A stretch of DNA of 64,000 nucleotides, from positions 744,001-808,000 of the forward strand of contig NC_014122.1 of NCBI RefSeq assembly GCF_000092305.1, written 5' to 3'. Both the position numbers and the translations under genes were made by a program. The notes under the pieces were generated by a model. It was not told the origin of the DNA, searched no databases, and saw only the letters and a program-made list of their open reading frames with translations. Within the stretch, counting starts at the first letter, position 1. Each line of letters begins with the position of its first letter. The stretch is from Methanocaldococcus infernus ME. Lineage in GTDB: Archaea; AGJL01; Methanococci; Methanococcales; Methanocaldococcaceae. Shown here in pieces: positions 18,782-27,292 of this stretch.

Positions 18782-20372
18782 GCTTGAGCATCTCCTCCTT
18801 CTCTTCCTCAGTTAGTAGCTTAACTATCTTATCTGGCTTATCTACAGCCACTAACTTCCCATTCCTCATTAATCCAGCTCTATCACAGACATTTAACACA
18901 AAGTCCATGTCATGGGAAACAATAACATAGGTTTGCTCTAACTCAATTCTTGACTTTAATATTGATTCAGCCACTATATTCCTTGTAATTGGGTCCATGG
19001 TTCCAGTTGGCTCATCTAAGATAACAACCCTTGGCTCCTTTATTAGAACTTGGGCTAATGCTACTCTATGCCTCTCCCCAACACTTAACTCATTAGGATA
19101 CTTATCTAATAGCTCTTCAGCTTCTTCCTCTGAAAAACCAACTGATGTTAAGACATGTATAGCCTTCATCCTTGCAAATTCATCAGGAAGCTCTAAGCCT
19201 ATGGCTTCAGTTAAGTTCTGTAAAACAGTTCTGTGTGGATATAAGGCATATTCTTGGAACAGTATTCCAATATATCTCTTAGCCCTTCCTCTCCCTAATA
19301 ATCCTGGTTTTGTCATATCTACCCATTCATCTCCAACTCTAAACCAATACTCTCCCTTTGAAGGGGTTAGAACTCCAGCTATTATCTTGGCCAGTGTTGT
19401 TTTTCCAGCTCCACTTTTTCCAACAAGTCCAAAGATTTCCATCTCTCTTATGTTTAAGGTGACATTATCAACAGCCTTTATAACCCCTCTCTCAACTGAA
19501 CAATAATGTTTAGAGATATTTTTAAGCCTAATAATATCTTCTTTAATCTCAACTTCAACCTCTGGCTTCTCCAACTTCTTAACTTGTTCCAAGAACTTCT
19601 TAACAATCTCTTCAGAAGAGCCTTCAGCTATTATCTCTCCCTTCTCTAACCAGATAGCTCTCTCTGTAAGCTCAGCTATTACTTCTGGCCAGTGAGAAGT
19701 TAAAACTAAACTAATATTGTTATTAATAACCAACTTCTTAAGAGATTCATGAACCAACTTAGCAGTCTGAGGGTCTAAGGTTCCAGTTGGCTCATCAGCT
19801 AAGAAAATAAAAGGCTCTTTAGCTATCTGTCTCGCTAAGACAACCCTCTGTTTTTCCCCTCCACTTAGATCCCTTGCTATATGGGTTATTCTATGCTCTA
19901 ACTTAACCATCTTTATTAACTCTATAGCTCTCTTAATAGCCTCTTCTCCCTCATATCCAGCATTGTGTAAAGCTTCTAAGATGTTTTCAAGAACTGTTTT
20001 CTCTCCATAGAGAGCAAAGGTTCTCTGTAGCATAATAGCTATCTTCTTTTTCAAGATATGGCTATATTTCTCATCCTCCCAAAAATTAACCTCTATCTTC
20101 TTCATCTTACTTCCACATTTCTTACAAATCTCTTTAGATGGCACATCTACATATTTACATTTGTCACAGTAGGAGACATGATAAATAATAGAGCCTTCAG
20201 TTGGCTCATAACCATCCATTCCTCTAAGCATGTGTAAGAGAACACTCTTCCCAGCCCCACTTTTCCCTAAGATTCCTAAGCTTTCTCCTTCATTTAGAGT
20301 GAAGGAAATATTTTTTAAAACCCACTTATCACCAAACTTCTTAGAGACATTCTTAACCTCTAATAGGATCAT
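18774..20372 (-). CDS. atwA: Methyl-coenzyme M reductase activation component A2 (ABC ATPase)
   Basis: ATP-dependent activator of methyl-CoM reductase. 532 residues with two ABC domains: first P-loop GKSGAGKSV at about 36-44, signature LSGGEKQRV, Walker [12 protein letters not shown]; the second P-loop GKSGAGKTT near 312, signature LSVGERHRV, Walker [12 protein letters not shown]. The first domain carries a C-x2-C...C-x2-C insertion (YCDKCKY and CKKCGSK, about residues 70-92), likely a zinc knuckle. ATG at 20372 is chosen over the GTG nine bases upstream, and overlaps the DUF134 stop as ATGA. Confidence 0.93.
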   Translation of the reverse strand: MILLEVKNVSKKFGDKWVLKNISFTLNEGESLGILGKSGAGKSVLLHMLRGMDGYEPTEGSIIYHVSYCDKCKYVDVPSKEICKKCGSKMKKIEVNFWEDEKYSHILKKKIAIMLQRTFALYGEKTVLENILEALHNAGYEGEEAIKRAIELIKMVKLEHRITHIARDLSGGEKQRVVLARQIAKEPFIFLADEPTGTLDPQTAKLVHESLKKLVINNNISLVLTSHWPEVIAELTERAIWLEKGEIIAEGSSEEIVKKFLEQVKKLEKPEVEVEIKEDIIRLKNISKHYCSVERGVIKAVDNVTLNIREMEIFGLVGKSGAGKTTLAKIIAGVLTPSKGEYWFRVGDEWVDMTKPGLLGRGRAKRYIGILFQEYALYPHRTVLQNLTEAIGLELPDEFARMKAIHVLTSVGFSEEEAEELLDKYPNELSVGERHRVALAQVLIKEPRVVILDEPTGTMDPITRNIVAESILKSRIELEQTYVIVSHDMDFVLNVCDRAGLMRNGKLVAVDKPDKIVKLLTEEEKEEMLKHE

Positions 20373-20704
20373 AATCTCCACCCTCTACAGTGTCTTTTTG
20401 GCCCTATGCATCTTTCACAGGTTCTTAACTCAAAGGTTCCTCCTTCTATTCTAATAGTTTTCCCATGAATTAGAGCATCAGCTATTTTTTTCCTTGCAGA
20501 AGTTAAGAGGTTCCATAAAACTCTTCTTGAGATTCCCATTAGCTTAGAAGCTTCTTCCTGGGTGTAGTCAAGATAATCAACTAATCTAATAGCCTCTAAC
20601 TCCTCAAAGGTTAAAACCACTTCTCCACAGCTAACCTCTGGCTTAAAAACTCTAATCTTTGGCAGCTCAGTTATTAACCTTGGAATCTTTGGTCTTCCTC
20701 TCAA
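20369..20704 (-). CDS. DUF134 predicted DNA-binding protein
   Basis: 111 residues. [15 protein letters not shown] opens the DUF134 family; the helix-turn-helix is in [21 protein letters not shown] (about residues 47-67, here quoted in two parts: [13 protein letters not shown] and RRVLWNLL). The C-terminus has a Cys cluster ([11 protein letters not shown]) that could bind metal or Fe-S. It is coupled to atwA by ATGA, which suggests regulation of MCR activation or cofactor-linked genes (inference). Confidence 0.88.
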   Translation of the reverse strand: MRGRPKIPRLITELPKIRVFKPEVSCGEVVLTFEELEAIRLVDYLDYTQEEASKLMGISRRVLWNLLTSARKKIADALIHGKTIRIEGGTFELRTCERCIGPKRHCRGWRL

Positions 20705-20706
20705 GC

Positions 20707-21036
20707 TTATTTCACCATATTCACAATAATTCCTTCCAATGGAATCTCAATAATTGTATATTTACACTCCTTTAACTTCTCATCTATTATCTTCTCAATC
20801 TCTAAAATCTTCTTATCATCAACAACTGTCCCTATCATAACAGCATTTTGAGAGAGATCATTAACAGCCTTTATAGCCATCTCAGGATCTTCATCCAATA
20901 AAAAGCCTTTCCAGTCTTGTGGGGACATTCCCTTATAGTCCATTAAGAAATAACCTGAAATGTCTCCTTCAGAGAGAGCATTTAAAGCCTTTCCTAAGTT
21001 CTCACTCTCAACAAATAGATATAGTAGGATTTTCAT
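20707..21036 (-). CDS. MJ1244/MJ1245-type small protein
   Basis: 109 residues with a beta-alpha-beta layout like PII/ACT-type sensor domains: [41 protein letters not shown] and a C-terminal strand [14 protein letters not shown]. It is a paralogue of the next gene (21049-21363), sharing the GTVV(D/S)KK segment and ending. Its role is unknown; the constant linkage to DUF134 and atwA suggests a signalling subunit for MCR activation (inference). ATG behind a GGTGAAAGC site. Confidence 0.7.
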   Translation of the reverse strand: MKILLYLFVESENLGKALNALSEGDISGYFLMDYKGMSPQDWKGFLLDEDPEMAIKAVNDLSQNAVMIGTVVDDKKILEIEKIIDEKLKECKYTIIEIPLEGIIVNMVK

Positions 21037-21048
21037 AAGCTTTCACCT

Positions 21049-21363
21049 TTAAACCCTATGAACTTTCACTTTCAGCACAGGAACTATTAAAAGTTTCCAA
21101 TCTTCATTTTTTAACTTTTCCTTTAAGTTTTTCTCTATCTTCTCAGCTGTCTTCTTGCTAACAACAGTTCCAACTATAGCTATCTCTTCTCCTTCTTCTT
21201 TAATAACTTGATAAGCTTTTAAATAATCTTCTTCTTTCAATTCTTTAATGCCTTTACAGTACTTAACATAAAATCCAGTGATGTTACATAAGGTTAAGAT
21301 ATTAATAATCTTCCCAACATTTTCCTTGTTAGAGATAACTTTAACTAAAAATTTCTTTTCCAT
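21049..21363 (-). CDS. MJ1244/MJ1245-type small protein, second paralogue
   Basis: 104 residues from the ATG at 21363, placed by GGTGA eight bases before it; the longer frame from 21384 reads through the ribosome site. Layout as in its neighbour: MEKKFLVKVISNKENVGKII, IVGTVVSKKTAEKIEKNL and the closing strand LLIVPVLKVKVHRV. The tandem pair probably forms a heteromer (inference). It is the first gene of the five-gene unit that runs through DUF134 and atwA to endA. Confidence 0.7.
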   Translation of the reverse strand: MEKKFLVKVISNKENVGKIINILTLCNITGFYVKYCKGIKELKEEDYLKAYQVIKEEGEEIAIVGTVVSKKTAEKIEKNLKEKLKNEDWKLLIVPVLKVKVHRV

Positions 21364-21482
21364 AGAATTCACCTTTAAACACATATGAGATAAAGCTATA
21401 AATAATTTAATAAATAATTATGAAAAATAGGTATTAAAAAAATTTTATTTCTTGGCTCAAAATAATTAAAAAAAGAGAGGTT

Positions 21483-21668
21483 TTAAACTATTCTCTTCCT
21501 ATTAACCTTCTTGTTCTGCCATGAATATTTTCTCATTCTCTTGTTTGGATAGCCACAAGCTGCACATCTCTTTTTTCTGACATGGTAAGCCCTTCTCCCA
21601 CATCTTGGACATCTTATATGATAACTTCCCTTGTTTCTCTTACCCATTGATGGAGTACCTTTTGACAT
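21483..21668 (-). CDS. rpl37e: Ribosomal protein eL37
   Basis: Zinc-binding large-subunit protein. 61 residues with Cys20-x2-Cys23 ([12 protein letters not shown]) and Cys35-x2-Cys38 (RCAACGYP), followed by the conserved basic tail [14 protein letters not shown]. The length matches archaeal eL37. ATG behind GGTGAAGCCAA. It is separated from the SWIM gene by only 10 bases on the same strand. Confidence 0.97.
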   Translation of the reverse strand: MSKGTPSMGKRNKGSYHIRCPRCGRRAYHVRKKRCAACGYPNKRMRKYSWQNKKVNRKRIV

Positions 21669-21678
21669 TTGGCTTCAC

Positions 21679-22323
21679 CTAAAACCCTTCTATTTCTATA
21701 AACTCATCCACCATCCAGAGTTTTTCAGGATGTTTTTTATAGAGTTTATAGAGCTTTTCCTTTGTTTTTATGTTGTCTCTTTTAAAGATCTCTTCAACCA
21801 CTATAAAATAGCACTCTTCTTCCTCTATGTCATTTTTTATCATTAGCTCTATGAGTTTTAAAAGCTCTTCATCACTTGCTCTATTGATAAAGACATTCCT
21901 TAAAAAGGAGATAAATGTATATATATTTTTCCTTTCCAAGGGAATTATTTTTATTAAATCTTGAGCTTTTTTTAGTAAGCTTTCTTCACCTAAGAATTGC
22001 TCCCAGAGGAATTCTTTAACAACTATATCCTTTAAGATTTTTATTATCTCTTCCTTATCTTTCTCCTTTAACTCTTTAAAGATTAACTCTCCATCTATAT
22101 AGTCATTATTTTTATATGCCAATATTAAGGCATATGCATGCTTACAGTTATATTTATAGGGACAGCTACAGAGGCCAGAAAGATCTTTTAAGTTAACCTT
22201 AACTTTATATTCTTCAGAGCCAATAACCTTACCATATAGATAGTTCCCAAGCTTCACACAATATTTAACTAACCCACTCTTATAGTAATGTTCTCCTCTC
22301 CTCTTTATTATCTCATCATACAT
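21679..22323 (-). CDS. SWIM zinc-finger protein
   Basis: 214 residues. The SWIM motif CxCx5CxH is Cys52, Cys54, Cys60, His62 in GLCSCPYKYNCKHAYAL; the first 50 residues form the usual SWIM lead-in (RRGEHYYKSGLVKYCVKLGN). The rest is helical and charged and unfamiliar. SWIM proteins bind DNA or protein partners; the target is unknown. It lies between pelota and eL37 on the same strand, in a tight cluster with translation genes. Confidence 0.85.
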   Translation of the reverse strand: MYDEIIKRRGEHYYKSGLVKYCVKLGNYLYGKVIGSEEYKVKVNLKDLSGLCSCPYKYNCKHAYALILAYKNNDYIDGELIFKELKEKDKEEIIKILKDIVVKEFLWEQFLGEESLLKKAQDLIKIIPLERKNIYTFISFLRNVFINRASDEELLKLIELMIKNDIEEEECYFIVVEEIFKRDNIKTKEKLYKLYKKHPEKLWMVDEFIEIEGF

Positions 22324-22330
22324 AATAAAG

Positions 22331-23374
22331 TCACTCTATTGGAAACCTTAGTAAGCCAGCTATTCCTCCAAGAGCCTTTAACTGTTTTCCAGCATCATGC
22401 TCACTTGAAACTATTATAACCTTTGCTCCAATCTCTTCAGCTTTTTTTATAATTTCTTCTATCTCCTTATCTCTAACAAGATCATCAGAGACTAAGAGGG
22501 TTTCAACAGCAGAGTAGTCAATAGCTTTTAAAACTTCATCTTTCCCATAGACAGCTAAACCATTCTTAGCTATTTCTTCAATTAGCTTCTCTATTAGCTG
22601 TGTCTCTTTAGCTACTCTTGACTCTTTATAAATTCTATTTATTAAGCCTCTCTTAAAAGCTTCATTTAGCCCAGCCCTTGATGTGGTTGAGACACTCTCA
22701 ACCAATATCTTATTTTTTAGCTCAGGATAATTCTGAGAGATGAAGTTATAGAAGGTGTTTTTAGCAAATCCTGGACCTACAACTAAGATGTTGTCAGTCT
22801 CATACTCTTTTAAAACCTTGGCTATCTCATGGTAATACTCTTTTTTAAGCTCCTCATTGATTTTATGGTCTAACCTCTTGGAAGAATGAGACTTTATAGA
22901 GCAAATTTCCTTAACACAGTAATCCCTAACCTCATAGATCTCAGCTTCCTCATCATCCATAACCACAACCAAAATTTTAGGCCTCTTTGAAGATTCTAAA
23001 GCTTCATTTATCCTCTCAATTTGCCATCTCTTCCAATCCTTCTGGATGGAGATTTCATCAAAGGGCTTTATTTCAATGGTGTGGAAACTTCCCAATGGGA
23101 CATCATCAGGAGCATGAACAATATTTCCTAAAACTCTTACTCTCTTGGTGTTCTCATCAAATTCCACATTCTTAACCTTAACTCCTAAGAACATTTTTCT
23201 CTTAACTCCTCTATCAGCTCTTATCATATCTCCCTTGTCTTGAACCCTCCTCTCAGTGAGAGCATAGATTACATCATCCTCTTCTATAATGTTATAGAGA
23301 ACCCATAGGTCATCTAAGTTCTCAGGCATTATTTTAATAATGTTTTTTTGTGGAATTTCTTCAACTATTTTCAT
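22331..23374 (-). CDS. pelA: mRNA surveillance protein Pelota (Dom34)
   Basis: Ribosome rescue factor that works with ABCE1. 347 residues with three domains: an Sm-like N-terminus (LDDLWVLYNIIEEDDVIYALTE split here as LDDLWVLYNII and DVIYALTE), a central eRF1-like domain without GGQ, and a C-terminal L7Ae-like domain (LVSDDLVRD, VIIVSSEHDAGKQLKALGG). The ATG at 23374 is used; a GTG 12 bases upstream lies in the GGTGA site. It diverges from the CRISPR leader. Confidence 0.96.
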   Translation of the reverse strand: MKIVEEIPQKNIIKIMPENLDDLWVLYNIIEEDDVIYALTERRVQDKGDMIRADRGVKRKMFLGVKVKNVEFDENTKRVRVLGNIVHAPDDVPLGSFHTIEIKPFDEISIQKDWKRWQIERINEALESSKRPKILVVVMDDEEAEIYEVRDYCVKEICSIKSHSSKRLDHKINEELKKEYYHEIAKVLKEYETDNILVVGPGFAKNTFYNFISQNYPELKNKILVESVSTTSRAGLNEAFKRGLINRIYKESRVAKETQLIEKLIEEIAKNGLAVYGKDEVLKAIDYSAVETLLVSDDLVRDKEIEEIIKKAEEIGAKVIIVSSEHDAGKQLKALGGIAGLLRFPIE

Positions 23375-23402
23375 TTTCAGCTTCACCTGAGACTTTTAGA
23401 AG

Positions 23403-23610
23403 GAAACTTTTAGAAAAAGTTTCATCAAAAGGAATTAGTTTGATGGGTTTTTATTTTTTGTTATTAGTTATTTGGATATCGTTATTAATGTTTTTAATTA
23501 AGTTTTTCTTTGAAACTTTTAGGAAAAGTTTCATCAAAAGGGTTTAGCTTGATGAGTTTTTGTTATTAGTTATTTGGATATCGTTATTAACGTTTTTAAT
23601 TAAGTTTTCT
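23403..23610 (+). repeat. Tandem duplicated ~100-base unit in the CRISPR leader region
   Basis: Two near-identical copies, about 23403-23509 and 23512-23610. Each opens with a hairpin (GAAACTTTT, three-base loop, AAAAGTTTC), followed by a second inverted pair (CATCAA ... TTGATG) and then a shared stretch containing TTATTTGGATATCGTTATTAA. The differences between copies leave both inverted repeats intact. The copies lie upstream of the CRISPR array with no gene between. Confidence 0.85.
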
Positions 23611-23612
23611 TG

Positions 23613-23939
23613 CTTTTATATAGGGGTTGTTGGAAATTGGTACGAGAAAATTGGGAAAAAGTAATACTGATTTTTTCGTTGGAGAATTGTGATTTTTTAG
23701 TTTGTTGGATTGTTTGCTGTTATTTTATTGGTTTTAGGTTTAATTAGACTTTATTTTTAGTGAAATAAGGGTTAATTGCTGAGCTTTGTTTTAACGGTTG
23801 TGCATAGTATTTTTAAATGGAGGGAACAATCTTTCTTACTTTTATATAGGGGTTCAATAACCAACCAGTAAGAAAACTCGGGTTTAAAAAGAAAGTTTTT
23901 TATAGGAGTTTCGATATAAAATAAGAGCAGACATTAAGG
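23613..23939 (+). promoter_or_regulatory. CRISPR leader with two TATA-like boxes
   Basis: AT-rich, gene-free stretch directly before the first repeat. The 16-base sequence CTTTTATATAGGGGTT occurs at 23613-23628 and again at 23839-23854; each contains a TATA-like TTTATATA. The second would place a transcription start near 23868, about 70 bases before repeat 1. Array polarity (degenerate last repeat at the right end, 3' repeat end ATGGAAAC as the expected crRNA tag) agrees with this being the leader. Confidence 0.7.
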
Positions 23940-24488
23940 GTTTGAATCACCAGTCCATTAAAACAAGGATGGAAACATAAATAGATTAAAGGGGCTGGGA
24001 TTGATTGATAGGTTTGAATCACCAGTCCATTAAAACAAGGATGGAAACGAAATAATTACCCATTACTTCCTTAAAAAAGCTTAACGTTTGAATCACCAGT
24101 CCATTAAAACAAGGATGGAAACAGCTATGTTAGGGTATTTGTACTCCAGTAGTCTGAGCGTTTGAATCACCAGTCCATTAAAACAAGGATGGAAACAGGA
24201 TCAGTATGTCTGGTCTATATAGTTCAAGAATTTTGTTTGAATCACCAGTCCATTAAAACAAGGATGGAAACGTGGGTTTGGAGTAACTACTCATTCATGA
24301 TCACCTCGTTTGAATCACCAGTCCATTAAAACAAGGATGGAAACTTGTTTTTTGTATCTATTGATATGAATACTCCAGTTCCATGTTTGAATCACCAGTC
24401 CATTAAAACAAGGATGGAAACCCTCCTTTAGTTTTTCTACGTAAACCTCTTTGAGCGTTTGAATCACCAGTCCATTAAAACAAGGATG
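23940..24488 (+). CRISPR. CRISPR array, 8 repeats and 7 spacers
   Basis: The 37-base repeat begins GTTTGAATCACCAGTCC and ends CAAGGATGGAAAC. Repeats start at 23940, 24012, 24086, 24160, 24235, 24308, 24385 and 24457; the first seven are identical and the last is cut after GGATG (32 bases). Spacers are 35, 37, 37, 38, 36, 40 and 35 bases, all different. The ATGGAAAC end matches the eight-base crRNA tags of archaeal type I systems. No cas gene lies in this window, so the array must use machinery encoded elsewhere. Confidence 0.99.
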
Positions 24489-24506
24489 AATAATAAAACA
24501 AAAAAA

Positions 24507-25793
24507 TCATAAAACTCTTTTTTCAATAAATTTCAAAGCTAATAAGCTAAGGATGAAAGATATTAAAGAAGAGACTAATTCTCCAAGTATCAATCCAATA
24601 AAGATAAAGAACAGGTTAATAGCTAAGAGATATGGGAAAATTACTCTTAAAAAGTTCCTAAGCAAGGATAGAAAGAAAGCTTTTTCTCCCTCACCTATTC
24701 CCTGATATAAAGAGGTTGAGATAAAGAAGGGAGGCATAAATAGGAGATAGAGGGAAGCTATTTTTATATAAAAAACTAAATCTTTGTATATATTAGAGTT
24801 TTCAAATGTGAAGAGTAGAGCTAAGTAAGGGGATAAGATAATTAAGAGAACAACTATAAGAGCTTCCATAGCTAACCCTAACTTTATAGAAAAAAAGTAA
24901 GCCTCTTTTAGCCTTTTAATATCCTTAGCTCCATAATAGGCCCCTATAACTGATGTAGCCCCACTGGCTAAGCCAATGATTGGGATGAAGCCAAGGTCAG
25001 TAACCCTTAAAGATGCTGTATATATAGCTAAACCGTAATTTCCAGAAACCTTAGAAACAAGAGATGTTAAAAAGAAAAAAATTACTGCTGTTGATAGGTC
25101 TATAAATGTTGTTGGTAGCGAAACCCTTAACAAATCCTTAGCTATTTTAAAATTAAATCTTAAATGTAATTTAACTGATGACTTTACTGACAAGGCTCCA
25201 ATTATTAATGAGATTAAAGTAGCGTAAGCTGCTCCAGCTATGCCAAGGTTTAGGGTGTAAATAAAAATTGGATCCAATATAATATTTAAGAAGCTTCCTA
25301 TAACACTAACCTTCATAACCTTCTTACTCTCCCCCATTCCCCTCAAAATTCCTAAGACAATGTCAAAGAAGATAAAAATTATAGAAAACTTTAATATAGG
25401 AGCTATGTAAGAGATTGAAAGTTTCTTCACTTCTCCATAAATTCCCATAAGGGAGTAGATATCAGAGAGAAATAGAGAAACAATAAAGAGGAGAATAGAG
25501 AATAATAAACCTAACACTACAGAAGTTCCAATAACCTCTTTTATCTCCTCTTCCCTCTTAGCCCCTATTCTCCTTGATATTGCTGAACTAACCCCTATTC
25601 CCAAACCCCAACTGATAGCATAGAGTAAAATAAGTAGTGGAAAACTTGCTCCAATAGCTGATAAAGCTAAGGTTCCCAACTTTGAAACCCAGATGGTGTC
25701 AACAATACTATAAATAGACTCTACAAATGTAGCTAAGATGATTGGCTTTGAAATGTTTATAACTGCTCTTCTTGGATTCTCATCAAGTAACAA
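24507..25793 (-). CDS. MATE-family multidrug/Na+ efflux transporter
   Basis: 428 residues and twelve predicted helices in two bundles, with the MATE N-terminus (NISKPIILATFVESIYSIVD split as NISKPIIL and TFVESIYSIVDTIWV) and repeats such as AAYATLISLIIGAL and GLASGATSVIGAYYGAK. It exports cationic compounds in exchange for Na+ or H+. The start is probably TTG at 25793. It ends 18 bases from the CRISPR array and starts 26 bases from the divergent radical SAM gene. Confidence 0.92.
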   Translation of the reverse strand: MLLDENPRRAVINISKPIILATFVESIYSIVDTIWVSKLGTLALSAIGASFPLLILLYAISWGLGIGVSSAISRRIGAKREEEIKEVIGTSVVLGLLFSILLFIVSLFLSDIYSLMGIYGEVKKLSISYIAPILKFSIIFIFFDIVLGILRGMGESKKVMKVSVIGSFLNIILDPIFIYTLNLGIAGAAYATLISLIIGALSVKSSVKLHLRFNFKIAKDLLRVSLPTTFIDLSTAVIFFFLTSLVSKVSGNYGLAIYTASLRVTDLGFIPIIGLASGATSVIGAYYGAKDIKRLKEAYFFSIKLGLAMEALIVVLLIILSPYLALLFTFENSNIYKDLVFYIKIASLYLLFMPPFFISTSLYQGIGEGEKAFFLSLLRNFLRVIFPYLLAINLFFIFIGLILGELVSSLISFILSLLALKFIEKRVL

Positions 25794-25819
25794 TGTTTCA
25801 ACCCTTTTCAGTGATCTCT

Positions 25820-27292
25820 ATGATTATTATAGATTGCTTAGCTGTTGGAGATGGAAAAAAATTACTAACAAGGGATGTTATAGGAGCTGGCCCAAGGACA
25901 GTTAAGGGAATCTTAGAAAGTGAAGGCTTTAAAGTTAAAATTGTCCCTTATGAAGATTTTAAATCTATAGATAGGGAAGATATAGTCTTTATAAGTGCTA
26001 TGTCCTCTGACATAAGGGCTGTTAAAAAGCTTGTAGATAAAATTAGGATGAAAGTAGATAAAATTATCTTAGGTGGACCTATAGCCAATGATCTCAACAT
26101 CTTGAATAAGGTTAATGCTGACATCTCAATAGTTGGAGAGGCTGAGCTTACACTGAGAGAGTTGATAAAGAAAGACTTTAATCCTGAGGGAGTTAAGGGA
26201 GTAACTTACTGGAAAGACTTTAAGGTTTATAATAATCCTCTAAGAGAGGTTTTAAAAGATTTAAGCTTAATTACTCCATCAACAAAAATAAAAGACTATA
26301 AAAATTACTTCTCTGCAAGGGTTTATGTTGAGGTTGTAAGGGGCTGTAGCAACTTTAAAAGAGCTCTTCTTTTATGTAAATCTTACTGTGGAAAGTGTGA
26401 GAGAGGAACTTTAAGTTGTCCTCAGCATATAAACCCTGGTTGTGGCTTCTGCTCTGTTCCTTCAGTGTTTGGCTATGCAAAGAGTAGGGATGAAGATACT
26501 ATAGTGGAAGAGATAGAAGAGCTTTTAAAGGAAGGGGTTAAGAGAATTGTTCTATCAGCTCCAGACTTCTTAGACTATGGTAGAGACTCTTATAACCCTT
26601 ATGAACCTGTAAATTATGAAGCTATAGAGAGCTTACTAAGTAGATGTAAAGAGCTGTCAGAAAGGTTTAATAGTAAGATACTAATTGAGAATGTTAAAGC
26701 TAACCTATTTGATGAGAGAGTGGCTAAGATAATAAAAGAATATTTAGGCTCAACAACAATTTATATAGGATGTGAAAGTGGAGATAAAGAGCACTGCAAT
26801 CTTTTAGGAAGGCCTTCTGAGCCAAGAGATGTTTTAAAAGCTGTGAAGATAGCTAAGAAATATAATTTAAAGGCTCAGGTTTATTTTATCTATGGCCTTC
26901 CTGGAGAGAATGAGAGGAGTAGTAGAAACACTATAAGATTTATGCACAAGCTTAAGCCTTATATTGATAAGATCACTGTTTATAAGTTTAGACCTCTCCC
27001 CATGTCTGCATTCCAAAATTTTAAGCCTAATGTAACTAAGTTCTCCTTAAAGATTAAGGAAACTGCAAGAAGGATAAACTTAGAGATTAAGAGAAAATAC
27101 TTAGGGAAGAGGTTAGAGGTTATCATAGCTGAGAAACACTTTAATAAAAAGGAGGATGCTGTAGGTTATTTAAAAGATAGTGGTTTATTAGTTGTAGTGA
27201 AAGATGGAGCTAAGTATATTGGTGAGGTTAAGAAGGTTAGGATAAAAAAGGTTTATGAAAAATACTTAGAAGGTGTGATAGATGGAAGCTAA
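25820..27292 (+). CDS. Radical SAM protein with B12-binding-like and TRAM-like domains
   Basis: 490 residues from the ATG placed by GTGATCT. The N-terminal Rossmann region (about 1-130) has a B12-binding-like shape (MIIIDCLAVGDGK, FISAMSSDIRAVKKL, LGGPIANDL). In the radical SAM core the first Cys in EVVRGCSNF is separated from the last pair (PGCGFCSVP) by about 35 residues holding extra cysteines (LCKSYCGKCERGTLSC). IYGLPGENERSS is the typical mid-barrel motif; a TRAM-like end follows. The substrate is unknown. It is followed by aRF1 with an 11-base overlap. Confidence 0.82.
   Translation: MIIIDCLAVGDGKKLLTRDVIGAGPRTVKGILESEGFKVKIVPYEDFKSIDREDIVFISAMSSDIRAVKKLVDKIRMKVDKIILGGPIANDLNILNKVNADISIVGEAELTLRELIKKDFNPEGVKGVTYWKDFKVYNNPLREVLKDLSLITPSTKIKDYKNYFSARVYVEVVRGCSNFKRALLLCKSYCGKCERGTLSCPQHINPGCGFCSVPSVFGYAKSRDEDTIVEEIEELLKEGVKRIVLSAPDFLDYGRDSYNPYEPVNYEAIESLLSRCKELSERFNSKILIENVKANLFDERVAKIIKEYLGSTTIYIGCESGDKEHCNLLGRPSEPRDVLKAVKIAKKYNLKAQVYFIYGLPGENERSSRNTIRFMHKLKPYIDKITVYKFRPLPMSAFQNFKPNVTKFSLKIKETARRINLEIKRKYLGKRLEVIIAEKHFNKKEDAVGYLKDSGLLVVVKDGAKYIGEVKKVRIKKVYEKYLEGVIDGS

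Noticed and set aside
18997-19506. 169-residue plus-strand frame inside atwA
   Set aside because: Its composition is that of antisense ABC ATPase sequence, with no start signal.
23350-23547. Plus-strand frame running from the pelota start into the CRISPR leader
   Set aside because: It has no ribosome site, crosses the duplicated hairpin repeats and has no recognisable protein features.
24422-24456. Self-targeting CRISPR spacers
   Set aside because: No clear match of any of the seven spacers to other parts of the window was found by reading; a computed search would be needed for the genome.
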